A stretch of 64,000 bases of DNA. It comes from CAYTBN01 sp964542165. GTDB taxonomy: Bacteria; Myxococcota_A; UBA796; UBA9615; CAYRNR01. The notes below the pieces were generated by a model that was given only the letters and a program-made list of their open reading frames with translations, was not told the origin of the DNA and made no database searches. Made by a program: the position numbers and the translations under genes. Of the stretch, positions 44,401 to 51,405 are shown one piece after another (the first letter of the stretch is position 1; every line of letters begins with the position of its first letter). The stretch lies in contig CAZITQ010000001.1 in assembly GCA_964542165.1 (NCBI GenBank), positions 99,430 through 163,429 on the forward strand, read 5' to 3'.

Positions 44401-46216
44401 GGTCGGCCCCGGCACCCGCCTCGCCATCTCGCCGGTCCCCGAGCCCGCGAGCGAAGAGCGAGTGAGCGCAGACGTGGAATACCCGGCCGAGCCCTTCCGC
44501 GCGACGCCGGACGAGCTGCACGCCCTGGGGCTGGCCCTGGCGAAGCAGGAGCGCTGGGACGGCGCGGTCGACGCGCTGGAGCAGTTGCTCACGCTGGGGA
44601 CCGTGCGCTCCCGACTGGCGGGCGAGGTGGCGGCCCAGTTGCTGCACGGGGCGGTGGCCGGCGGCGACGATCAGGCCGCCCTGCGGGCCTTCGAGCTGCT
44701 CAAGGAGAAGGACCCGAGCTACCCGATCCCCTTCGACGAGATCGTGGCGGTGGCCCGGGCCTACGAGGCCGCCGGCGAGCCCCACCGGGCGCTGCGGGTC
44801 TACCGGACCACCCTGGCGGCGCGCTTCCTCACCGAGGCGCGGATGGGGCGGGTCCTGGAGGGCGAGAACCTCCTGCTGCCGTCCCTGCGCTTCGGCGCCG
44901 ACCTGACCCGGGCCTACCCGGATCTGCCCGCCGTGCAGGGTTCCCTGTTCCACCTGCCCCAGATCTGGGCCGACCGGGCCGCCACGGCGGAGCACGATCC
45001 GTCGCTCCGCGCCCGCGGCATCGGCCGGGACACCATGCTGGCCACCTCCGCCGATTGGATGCTGGAGTTCGCGGCCCGCTATCCGGACTCCCCGCTGGCC
45101 GAGGAGGCGGCCTTCCATCTGGCGGGAACCTACCTGGAGCTGGGCGACCACACCCGGGCGGCGCGCACCGCCCGGGCCGCCGCCCGGCGGTACCCGGAGG
45201 GGGGCTACCTGGACAGCTTCCTGTACATGGAGGGTCACGCCCACCGCGCCCAGGGGCGGATGGGGGCAGCGCTCCTGTTGCTGGACCGGGTCGCCAGCGG
45301 GTCGTTCGTCCCTGCCGGCGGTGGTGCGCCCGCCGCGTCGGAACAGCGCCCCCTGGCCCTGTACTCCATCGCCCAGATCCACGACGCCCAGGGGCGGACG
45401 GAGGAGGCGCTGGAGACCTATCGAGAGGTGTCCGACCGCTTCCGTGACGCCGCCGAGGCCGTGGCGCAGATGGAGGCGGTGGTACTGGCCTGCGAGGAGG
45501 TCCGCACCCTGGCCACCAACGCCAGTCCCGCCCTGGAGCTGACGGTTCGCAACGTGGACCAGGCCGACCTGCTGCTGTACCGGGTGGACCTGATGCGCCT
45601 CTACCTGCGGGAGAAGAACCTGTCCAACGTCACCGGAGTGCGCCTGGCGGGCATCGAGCCCAGCTACCAGCGACGGCTGCCCTTCGGCGCGCGCTACCGG
45701 GAGCAGGAGATCGAGGTGCCGCTGCCCCTGTCCCAGCCCGGCGCCTATCTGGCCGTGCTCAAGGGCGAGCGCCAGTCGCTGTCTTCGCTGCTGCTGTACT
45801 CGGATCTGCAGCTCTCCGTCCAGGAGGACCGCAACTACGGCCGCGTGCGGGTGACGGTCACCGATCCCGCCGGGCGGCCGGTGCCCGGGGCCCACGTGAA
45901 GGTCATCGGCACCGGCGGCGGCGCCATCGTGTCCGGCGACACCGACCTGCGCGGGGTGTTCGTGGCCGAGAACGTCCACGGCGTACCCACGGTCATCGCC
46001 CGCCACCTGGAGCACTACGCCCTCCACCGCGGCGCTCAGCAGGCCCCCCCTCCCCCGCCGATCCCCATGCCTTCTCGCTCCCAGGCCAACGAGGTCGACC
46101 TGCTGGAGCAGCTGCGCTCGCTGGGGTACGTGCAGCGCCAGGACAACCGGGCCGCTTTCGACGATCAGTTCTACGGGGCGAAGGTGGAGGGGGTGTCGGC
46201 GGAACAGTTGGAGTAG
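38474..46216 (+). CDS. giant TPR plus alpha-2-macroglobulin-like protein
   Basis: ATG 38474 with GGGAGGAAC upstream encodes 2580 residues, starting with a signal peptide. The N-terminal ~500 residues are TPR-like helical repeats. MG (macroglobulin) domains follow: VYTDRPAYRPGG near 702 and VYVIGDEASV near 821. A Gly-rich segment near 1259-1300 occupies the position of a bait region, then the A2M domain (near 1305-1400) and an alpha-helical thioester-domain-like region (near 1520-1800). The thioester Cys-Gly-Glu-Gln motif is absent at the expected place, where the sequence reads SSGGQSW. A second TPR block starts near 2016 and a beta-rich domain ends the protein. Bacterial A2M proteins trap proteases in the periplasm; without thioester this one would trap non-covalently or have a structural role. 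Confidence 0.85.
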   Translation: MPRRAVVLASLLSLSLCLLAPPAGADEDAARQAMSEGSYRSAASMLGAEAGRAGDDPVRGPHLRYLQGRALQLAGDHRGAVRAFEQLIDDFPDSAWVRKARFCIADSRAELGDTADAAIAYREGTDELLDRARRDEIAAIFRQYAHAAFAPDEDKAAPDYSTAQALFSTVLALEPSDELRHDAEHHRAICQLELGDVDGAATTLAARLDEDDDPLAAEDRYQLARARAPRDAEDALRQYHLVVRLHPEHARAGDALWEAALLLAPEGARDALDPERAVSDLRQLHTTYPEHEHAGESHLRIARVLSWAGRRAEAMDAYRDFIDAPDRAAAEARPDAMVELGHLLEGAGDPGSAEAVFRRFAAEYPNHQAWPEIQRHLGSAELREGLDLYRGGDLDGATAAFARHADANPTEDAEARYLAGLARYRQGRLDEAVAEFEAVASKYARLPIGGRAEYALARIALDERRDVELAREHLERCMTLPSPDGGCYTLSGQLDAEGLDLYAERPLRTDEPAQVWMRARNLERVELTLHRIDPEILMRKEGSVAAMDSLDVELIEPDLRWTVDLDDDDDGLEWRGPVALKERRAGVYVVGATGETIRAQVPVVITDITAAVHRHLGDLVVYVQHRSTGMPVAGARILISDGVTLIAEGQTDRTGIFRRAGPPEGDPLPHHCTVLALKGRSMATANADGPVDDLAEELPLVHYVYTDRPAYRPGGTVSYRAVLRRLADRRLDDMAGTPIRVSLVSPRGWTVASHDAHLDRFGAISGEFSLDADPSARGGSLGTYRVVVALEDGEQGATSFEVTDAPPSRRQLTVEFDRDVYVIGDEASVTLRATTYTGEPIVGARIHYRWDGLGDAGLTDPTDDEGRAMLTAGTLNRGGLRQLTLVAHLDGEPVEVRESAPVRESALDLDLDLDRAVVRAGEAVQLTLRAEVGDQGSAVPIRARLVHLDRPAPPPEDPPNPFAPPLWEESFERSLSPAAAAPEEAVQEVDLATGDGGEVAHSWVLSAPGRYQVVVSARDDRDRAVRARAEVVAVGDDGPSSGLALLPERSTLSAGEPARLALLGAGPGPVLLMVQADGVASSRVVQLSGPDDVVQLPLDTSLTPRARIAAVAVRDDRVLSGHTDLRIQASLKVEIEGLDGEHTPGAPVPVSLRVRDEAGRPADAQVSVAVVSRSLLAQYPERRRRAEGIFLPSSHELYGFTNPAVRFRAEGYGAAIDAAILAEMERLRARDAGPASALRPDDIDMLAEAEEVYWLEGEQWGSGGLGTTGYGAGGGGYGSGSGSLGVRSSGTSGVGHGGRGRQVDRFRAESALWIADLETGADGEARVLVPLPDHNEAWSVIVVAVDPERRTGDARGELVARGPTAVEVTPPRFVRLGDAPQLTGEVLADAGGSFPVQGAIGSHALGSPDLTLEPARPRPLHLAGPSLGIGDATRLADGTLAVPFVLELGGGGGANRAALAARLALADLSLERWSAGRLDRPVELDLPAPDGLTGDRQLVLELAPATLPGALALALAPSTVCLRAPDTSANLAFAATTLLDGPPGRLSADEEGMIRGLAQHHLAALLGGGSSGGQSWDRPGVGHDGTLTALGYVALVQGLELGLLPVEAETTARDQATRARAQLVQLLRSDGSAPAARQALILYALSAESGDEASWSPALTRLLRSAADPRTRGRLATAAVRFGAREEAAELRADLVADVERALEGQDALSLAPAVEGLAALEPGHPLLDRAIPAIEGQLDRSWLPAYRVAELSAVLARLGGAAGGSTPSAVDVVLPDGSRQRVDLSAGGAPRLTALVPEGTEAVLALEPVGRGSLRYRAGIVGAADGTTTAIPDDPRLGITRHHRRPSIRLQGVDLPQGFSALTGRYEQWSDELVTLPVGRESRVTLEICYARDQATDPEGSVWVLEEMLPGGAAVVPGSVSGGLHAEPRGDRLVAYLDGTRRCSTLTYTLRGQTPGEFGAPGARLRRMDDGTVFEVGPGTRLAISPVPEPASEERVSADVEYPAEPFRATPDELHALGLALAKQERWDGAVDALEQLLTLGTVRSRLAGEVAAQLLHGAVAGGDDQAALRAFELLKEKDPSYPIPFDEIVAVARAYEAAGEPHRALRVYRTTLAARFLTEARMGRVLEGENLLLPSLRFGADLTRAYPDLPAVQGSLFHLPQIWADRAATAEHDPSLRARGIGRDTMLATSADWMLEFAARYPDSPLAEEAAFHLAGTYLELGDHTRAARTARAAARRYPEGGYLDSFLYMEGHAHRAQGRMGAALLLLDRVASGSFVPAGGGAPAASEQRPLALYSIAQIHDAQGRTEEALETYREVSDRFRDAAEAVAQMEAVVLACEEVRTLATNASPALELTVRNVDQADLLLYRVDLMRLYLREKNLSNVTGVRLAGIEPSYQRRLPFGARYREQEIEVPLPLSQPGAYLAVLKGERQSLSSLLLYSDLQLSVQEDRNYGRVRVTVTDPAGRPVPGAHVKVIGTGGGAIVSGDTDLRGVFVAENVHGVPTVIARHLEHYALHRGAQQAPPPPPIPMPSRSQANEVDLLEQLRSLGYVQRQDNRAAFDDQFYGAKVEGVSAEQLE

Positions 46217-46351
46217 GAGACCGGGCACGAGCACGGGCACGGTCGAGTACAGGCGCACTTGACGTGCCCATGGTTCCCCGCGCACGCGATTGATGTATTC
46301 TCCTGGCGCGAATCCCGGCGCCGGACCCGCCGGGTATTGTGGGAGGTGGAC

Positions 46352-47980
46352 ATGACCCGACACGCCTGGATGATCCTGCTGCTGATCCCGCTGGTCGCCT
46401 GCCTGGGGCTGGGTTGCCCGGAGGACGACGACGACGGCGACGACGACACGGCAGGTGACGACGACACCGGCGACGACGACACCGGCGACGACGACACCGG
46501 CGACGACGACACCTTCGATCCCGACGACCAGGACGGGGACGGGTCGAAGACCACCGACGATCCGCCGGACTGCGACGACACCGATCCCACCATCTACCCC
46601 GGCGCGTGGGAGCTGTGGGACTACGACGACAACGACTGCGACGGGGACATCGACGAGCAGATGCCCCTGCACCGCCAGTGCATGTTCCAGGGGGACTCCT
46701 ACGACGGGCTGGCCACGGCGTTGCTGGCCCCCGGCGACGTGACCGGCGACGGGCTGGCGGACGTGCTGGTGGCGACCGCCATCCGCGGCGTGCTGCTCAT
46801 CGAGGGCAGCGAGACCCGCTGCGAGTACGGCGAGTCGTCCACCGACCTGCCCGGCCTGGCCGACCCCGGTGCGGGCGAGTCCGGCTTCGGATCCGTGATG
46901 GCCGCGGGGGACGTGGACAACGACGGCGACATGGAGATCTTCGTCGCCGCCCCCCTGGAGTCGGACGCGGCGACCGACGGGGGCGTGGTCTACCTGCACG
47001 ACATGAGCGACGGGGATCTGTACGACATCGACGCCACCTTCCGCGGCACCGAGGACGGGCAGAACCTGGGCCTGCAGATCGTGGCCAGCGAGGACATCAC
47101 CTCCGACGGCATAGCCGACCTGATCATCGCTGCACGCAACCCGCCGGACACCTTCAAGATGTTCGTCTACTTCGGCTCCCTGGGCGGCTTCGAGGGGGAC
47201 TTCGTCCCCGGCGACTCGGACGCAGCCATCGAGGGTCCGATGGAGTCCACCGACGATCCGCTGGCCATGGGCTACGCCCCGGACCTCAACGGCGACGGGG
47301 CCGCCGAGCTGCTGGTGGGCACCCCCTACGACGGGGTCAACGACGAGGGCATGGCCTACATGCTGTTCAGCTCCCTGGTCTGGACCGGGCGCACCCTGGG
47401 CAACGCCGACGTGAAGTTCCTGCCCTACGGCTCCTCGGACGAGCGCCTGGGGGCGAACGTGGGTTCGGCGGGCAACGTGGTCGGAGGGGCCAGCGGCGAC
47501 TTCTTCGTCTCCGCCCCGGGCTGGGACGGCCCGGGGGTGGGCAACGGCAGGGTCCACATCTTCGGCGGCGACGAGCACTCCTGGCTCGGCGCCCTGTCCG
47601 GCGAGGACGCCGAGAGCAACGTGGGCGCGGCCCTGGCCAACGACTTCGGCGAGTGCACCGTCGCGCTGGGCGACATCGAGAGCGACGGCAACGACGACAT
47701 CGCGATCCTCACCGAGGACCACGAGGTGGACGAGTACGGCTACGGCGCCGTGTACCTGGTCCGCGGGCGCAACAACGGCCTGCCCGAGAACCACGAGCTG
47801 TCCGAGCGCTCCAGCGGCTACCTGGCCGAGGCCAACGACTACCTGGGGCCGACGATGGTCCTGGCCGGGGACATGGACGGGGACGGATACGACGACCTGG
47901 TGGTCGGCGACTACCTCAGCGGATGGGGCGATGGCCGGGTGTACGTCATCTACACCCCCGAGTCCCCCCTCGGTGAATGA
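46352..47980 (+). CDS. FG-GAP/integrin-alpha-like lipoprotein with D-rich N-terminus
   Basis: ATG 46352 follows GGGAGGTGG. The 542-residue precursor has a lipobox LGLGC and then an Asp-rich run with GDDDTG repeats, one MopE-like unit (DCDDTDP through NDCDG) and a seven-bladed-propeller-like set of FG-GAP repeats with calcium-binding DxDxDG motifs (DVDNDGDMEIFVAA, DLNGDGAAELLVG, DMDGDGYDDLVVG). It is likely an extracellular or outer-membrane calcium-dependent adhesion or display protein; ligand unknown. Confidence 0.88.
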   Translation: MTRHAWMILLLIPLVACLGLGCPEDDDDGDDDTAGDDDTGDDDTGDDDTGDDDTFDPDDQDGDGSKTTDDPPDCDDTDPTIYPGAWELWDYDDNDCDGDIDEQMPLHRQCMFQGDSYDGLATALLAPGDVTGDGLADVLVATAIRGVLLIEGSETRCEYGESSTDLPGLADPGAGESGFGSVMAAGDVDNDGDMEIFVAAPLESDAATDGGVVYLHDMSDGDLYDIDATFRGTEDGQNLGLQIVASEDITSDGIADLIIAARNPPDTFKMFVYFGSLGGFEGDFVPGDSDAAIEGPMESTDDPLAMGYAPDLNGDGAAELLVGTPYDGVNDEGMAYMLFSSLVWTGRTLGNADVKFLPYGSSDERLGANVGSAGNVVGGASGDFFVSAPGWDGPGVGNGRVHIFGGDEHSWLGALSGEDAESNVGAALANDFGECTVALGDIESDGNDDIAILTEDHEVDEYGYGAVYLVRGRNNGLPENHELSERSSGYLAEANDYLGPTMVLAGDMDGDGYDDLVVGDYLSGWGDGRVYVIYTPESPLGE

Positions 47981-48042
47981 CGGTGGAATAGAGCCGCGGC
48001 TCGGGACGTAGATCCAGCGGCGACACCACGCTCGGGAGCGCC

Positions 48043-48071
48043 TTGCAGGCCTACCGCGCGCGGACTATCTT
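48043..48071 (+). promoter_or_regulatory. candidate promoter of the SPFH gene
   Basis: TTGCAG (48043-48048) and TATCTT (48066-48071), spacing 17 bp, 44 bases before the start codon. Confidence 0.5.
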
Positions 48072-48115
48072 CGGACGAAACCCCGCCGGGGGAGCCCCCG
48101 GGAGGAGAGCACAGC

Positions 48116-49249
48116 ATGGGCATCACCGACTTCCTCAAGACCCAGTTCATCGAGGTCATCGAGTGGACCGACGACACCGGCAACACCCTGGTGTACCGGT
48201 TCCCCGTCCACGGCAACGAGATCAAGATGGGCGCCCAGCTGATCGTCCGCGAGGGTCAGATGGCGGTGTTCATCAACGAGGGCCGCTGCGCGGACGTGTT
48301 CACGCCGGGTCGTTACAAGCTCTCGACCCAGAACATGCCGATCCTCACCAAGATCCTGAACTGGCACCACGGCTTCAATTCGCCGTTCAAGGCCGAGATC
48401 TACTTCGTCTCGACCCGCCAGTTCACCGACCGCAAGTGGGGTACCCAGAACCCGATCATGATGCGGGACGCCGACTTCGGCGTGGTGCGGCTGCGCGCCT
48501 TCGGCGCCTACTCCTTCAAGGTGATCGACCCCAAGACCTTCATCCAGGAGATCGTCGGCACCGACAGCCGTTTCACCACCGCCGAGATCGAGGGGCAGCT
48601 GAGGCGACACGTGGTCAGCGCGTTCTCCGACGCCCTCGGTGAGGCCAAGATCCCGGCCCTCGATCTTGCGGCCAACTACCAGGAACTCGGCGAGACCATC
48701 GTCGCCAAGATCGACGAGGGGTTCACCCAGTACGGCCTCGACATCACCGTGTTCCTGATCGAGAACATCAACCTCCCCGACGAGGTCACCAAGTACCTGG
48801 ACAAGCGGGCCGCCATGGGCGCCATCGGCGACATGGGCCGCTACCAGCAGTTCCAGGCCGCCGAGGCGATGGAGGCAGCGGCCAGCGGCGAGGGCGGCGC
48901 CGGCATGGCCGGCATGGGCGTGGGCCTGGGCGCGGGCGTGGGCCTGGGCCAGACCATGGCCGGTGCGTTCACCGCGGCCCAGGGCGGCGGCGCCGCGGTG
49001 CCCGCTGCGGCCACGGTCGCCTGCACCAAGTGCAACGCCCAGATCCCACAGAACTCCAAGTTCTGCCCCACCTGCGGCCAGAAGCAGGGCCCGGCCACCG
49101 AGGCCTGCGTCAAGTGCAACGCCCAGATCCCCCCCAACTCCAAGTTCTGCCCCGAGTGCGGTGCCAAGCAGGCCCAGGCCTGCCCCAAGTGCAACGAGCC
49201 GGTGGCCGGCGGGATGAAGTTCTGCGCCAGCTGCGGCGAGAAGCTGTAG
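48116..49249 (+). CDS. SPFH-domain protein with three C-terminal zinc ribbons (YdjI-like)
   Basis: A 377-residue protein with an SPFH/Band-7-like core (about 20-240) of the YdjI/virion-core type, followed by a Gly/Ala/Met-rich hinge and three tandem double-Cys zinc ribbons: CTKCN...CPTCG, CVKCN...CPECG and CPKCN...CASCG. No membrane helix is evident. YdjI-type SPFH proteins are recruited to membranes and are associated with stress or phage-shock-like responses in Bacillus. Start ATG 48116. Confidence 0.88.
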   Translation: MGITDFLKTQFIEVIEWTDDTGNTLVYRFPVHGNEIKMGAQLIVREGQMAVFINEGRCADVFTPGRYKLSTQNMPILTKILNWHHGFNSPFKAEIYFVSTRQFTDRKWGTQNPIMMRDADFGVVRLRAFGAYSFKVIDPKTFIQEIVGTDSRFTTAEIEGQLRRHVVSAFSDALGEAKIPALDLAANYQELGETIVAKIDEGFTQYGLDITVFLIENINLPDEVTKYLDKRAAMGAIGDMGRYQQFQAAEAMEAAASGEGGAGMAGMGVGLGAGVGLGQTMAGAFTAAQGGGAAVPAAATVACTKCNAQIPQNSKFCPTCGQKQGPATEACVKCNAQIPPNSKFCPECGAKQAQACPKCNEPVAGGMKFCASCGEKL

Positions 49250-49255
49250 GGGTCC

Positions 49256-49380
49256 AGCGTCAGGCGCCGACGCGTCGGACCGCAGGCGTCAGGCGTCTGG
49301 AAGAAATCCTGGAGATCTCGAAATGGATGTCGAGCGCAGCGAGGCGACCTCCTGCCTGAAGCCCGAAGCCTGAAGCCTGG
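49256..49380 (+). repeat. heptad inverted-repeat element, copy 2
   Basis: The left arm includes AGGCGTC twice in tandem (49284-49297) plus degenerate units. The right arm (49354-49380) is GCCTGAA, GCCCGAA, GCCTGAA and GCCTGG. The core ATGTCGAGCGCAGCGAGGCGACC (from about 49327) matches the other copies. It starts 7 bases after the SPFH stop codon. Confidence 0.7.
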
Positions 49381-49427
49381 CCTCCCCTCCCCCGTTCTGT
49401 GAGAATTCGCCCAGGGAGGGCGTCCCC

Positions 49428-50477
49428 ATGCGTCTACACGACCTTGTCGCGATCGCGGTGCTCGGTGCACTCGCCGTGGCGCCGGCGCTGCCCGCGAGGG
49501 CCGCCGGGGCCTGGATGTCCATCGAGCAGGACGTGCTGGAGCCCGGTCAGAAAGTGACGCTGGTGGTCGTGCCGGACGACGACCTGTGGCGGATGGAGAT
49601 CTCCGTCGTGCGGGACGACGGCAAGACCCAGCGCTTCGAGGCCGGGCGGACGCCGGCGGGACAGCGGCTGACCTTCACCTGGCGCCAGGAGGAGGGCGAG
49701 CACGCCTACGACGTCAGCGCCTTGCTGGTGGACCCCGAGGGGTTCAAGGAGACCGTCGAGGACAGCTACTCGGTGGTGGTCGCCGGACCCTTCGAGGCGA
49801 GCATCCCGGCCGACGCCGTCGATCTGGACGCCCGCACCTTCCAGCTCGTCAGCAACCGGCCGGTGGCCACGGTCCGGCTGGAGATCCTGGACGAGGAGCT
49901 CCAGACCGTGGGCAAGGAGACGCTGCGCATCACCGACAGCGTCAAGGGCCAGCCCACCACCGTGCAGTGGAGCGAGGTGGACAGCGAGTACCCGATCTTC
50001 CGGATCTCGGTGCGGGCCTACGGGCCGTGGCAGTTCTGGGCCGACAACGAGATCATCCCCTGGTCCCTGGCCATCCCCCACGAGGAGGTCAACTTCGCCA
50101 CCAACCAGTACGACATCACCGACGAGGAGGCCCCCAAGCTGGACCACGCGTACGAGGAGATCGTCGCGGCGGTGGAGAAGTACGGCGAGTTCGTCCAGTG
50201 CCGGTTGTTCATCGCCGGCTACACGGACACCGTGGGTGATCCCGGCTCCAACCAGACCCTGTCGAACAACCGCGCCCGGTCCATCGCGAAGTACTTCCAG
50301 GGCAAGGGCTTCCAGTTCCCCATCTTCTACCAGGGCTTCGGCGAGTCGGTGCTGGCGGTGCCCACCGGCGACAGCGTGGACGAGCTGGCCAACCGCCGCG
50401 CCCTGTACATCATCGCGGCGAACCAGCCCCCCAAGACCCAGGACGTCCCGAGGGGCAACTGGACACGGCTGCAGTAG
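49428..50477 (+). CDS. OmpA-like periplasmic protein with beta-rich N-terminal domains
   Basis: The 349-residue precursor has a signal peptide (cleavage near ALPARAAG). Two beta-rich, Ig-like regions (about 30-200) precede a C-terminal OmpA-like domain with the peptidoglycan-contacting motif GYTDTVGDPGSNQTLSNNRA, then QGFGES and NRRALYI. It probably tethers an envelope structure to peptidoglycan. Its start lies 48 bp after the heptad-repeat element. Confidence 0.88.
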   Translation: MRLHDLVAIAVLGALAVAPALPARAAGAWMSIEQDVLEPGQKVTLVVVPDDDLWRMEISVVRDDGKTQRFEAGRTPAGQRLTFTWRQEEGEHAYDVSALLVDPEGFKETVEDSYSVVVAGPFEASIPADAVDLDARTFQLVSNRPVATVRLEILDEELQTVGKETLRITDSVKGQPTTVQWSEVDSEYPIFRISVRAYGPWQFWADNEIIPWSLAIPHEEVNFATNQYDITDEEAPKLDHAYEEIVAAVEKYGEFVQCRLFIAGYTDTVGDPGSNQTLSNNRARSIAKYFQGKGFQFPIFYQGFGESVLAVPTGDSVDELANRRALYIIAANQPPKTQDVPRGNWTRLQ

Positions 50478-50481
50478 AGAG

Positions 50482-50595
50482 AGGCGTCAGGCGTCACGTG
50501 TCAGGCGTCAGGGAGAAGCAACGATGGTCTGCCAGGATGATGTCGAGCGACGGCGAGACGCCCTCCTGCGTGCAGCCTGAAGCCTGGAGCCCTCA
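50482..50595 (+). repeat. heptad inverted-repeat element, copy 3
   Basis: The left arm (50482-50509) has units AGGCGTC, AGGCGTC, ACGTGTC, AGGCGTC. The right arm (50575-50595) has GCCTGAA, GCCTGGA, GCCCTCA. The core GATGTCGAGCGACGGCGAGAC again resembles the other copies. It begins immediately after the OmpA-like gene and ends about 12 bases before the next start. Confidence 0.7.
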
Positions 50596-50607
50596 CGGAG
50601 TGAACCC

Positions 50608-51396
50608 ATGTCGGTCGCGGTGATCCTGGGAAGCGCGTTCGCCGAGCCGGCCCTGGGGGACCGGGAGCTGGAGCTGACCCAGGTGCCGACCCGCTTCGGC
50701 GACGCGGACCTGTTCCGCTACCCGACGCGCGGTGACGACGCCTTCGTGGTGTTCCGCCACGGGGTACCCCACCGCTGGCTACCCAACCAGATCCCCTACC
50801 GGGCCCACGCCGCGGCCCTGCAGGTGGCCGGCTGCAAGGCGCTGCTGGTCACCAGCTCGGTGGGCGTCCTGGACCACGGGCTACCCCTGGACCGCCCCCT
50901 GCCCATCGGCGACCTGCTGATGCCCGACAACCGGCTCCCCGACGGCAGCGCCTGCACGGTGTTCCCCGAGCCCGGGGAGAACCAGTACCACCTGGTGCTC
51001 GACGAGGGCCTGATCTCCGACGCGCTGACGAGCCAGGTCGAGGAGCTGGCCCGGGAGAACGGCGACGAACCCGCGCCGCGCTCGGTGTTCGCCTACGCCC
51101 CCGGACCGCGCAACAAGTCGGCGGCCGACAATGTGTTCTGGGTCCGCGTGGGGGCCCAGATCAACTCGATGACCGTCGGCCCCGAGCTGGTGCTGGCCAA
51201 CGAGCTGGGCATCCCCTGTGCCGCGGTGGGGGTGGGACACAAGTACTCGGGCCCGGGGGAGCACGACCGGCTGGAGCACGACGCCATGGTCGCGAGTCTC
51301 GAGACCGGCCGGGAGGTGATCGAACGCCTGGCCGTGGGTTTCCTCGAGGGCGCCCAGCCCCCCGACTTCGGCAACCGCTTCTACCGCTACGAGTGA
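50608..51396 (+). CDS. nucleoside phosphorylase (MTAP/PNP family)
   Basis: A 262-residue enzyme with family features: GSAF at the N-terminus, FRHGVPHRWLPNQIPYRAH, LLVTSSVGVLDHG and an MTVGPELVLANELGIP segment containing the base-contacting region. Trimeric MTAP/PNP enzymes cleave purine nucleosides or methylthioadenosine with phosphate. The exact substrate is unclear. It lies only 9 bp before a nucleotide-transporter gene, suggesting joint purine uptake and salvage. Confidence 0.8.
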   Translation: MSVAVILGSAFAEPALGDRELELTQVPTRFGDADLFRYPTRGDDAFVVFRHGVPHRWLPNQIPYRAHAAALQVAGCKALLVTSSVGVLDHGLPLDRPLPIGDLLMPDNRLPDGSACTVFPEPGENQYHLVLDEGLISDALTSQVEELARENGDEPAPRSVFAYAPGPRNKSAADNVFWVRVGAQINSMTVGPELVLANELGIPCAAVGVGHKYSGPGEHDRLEHDAMVASLETGREVIERLAVGFLEGAQPPDFGNRFYRYE

Positions 51397-51405
51397 TCCC
51401 GGGCC

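Noticed and set aside
44324..47794. A minus-strand open frame of more than 1100 codons opposite the A2M and FG-GAP genes
   Set aside because: No domain motifs, His/Gln/Val-rich shadow composition, and it covers two convincing plus-strand genes with signal peptides and Shine-Dalgarno sites.
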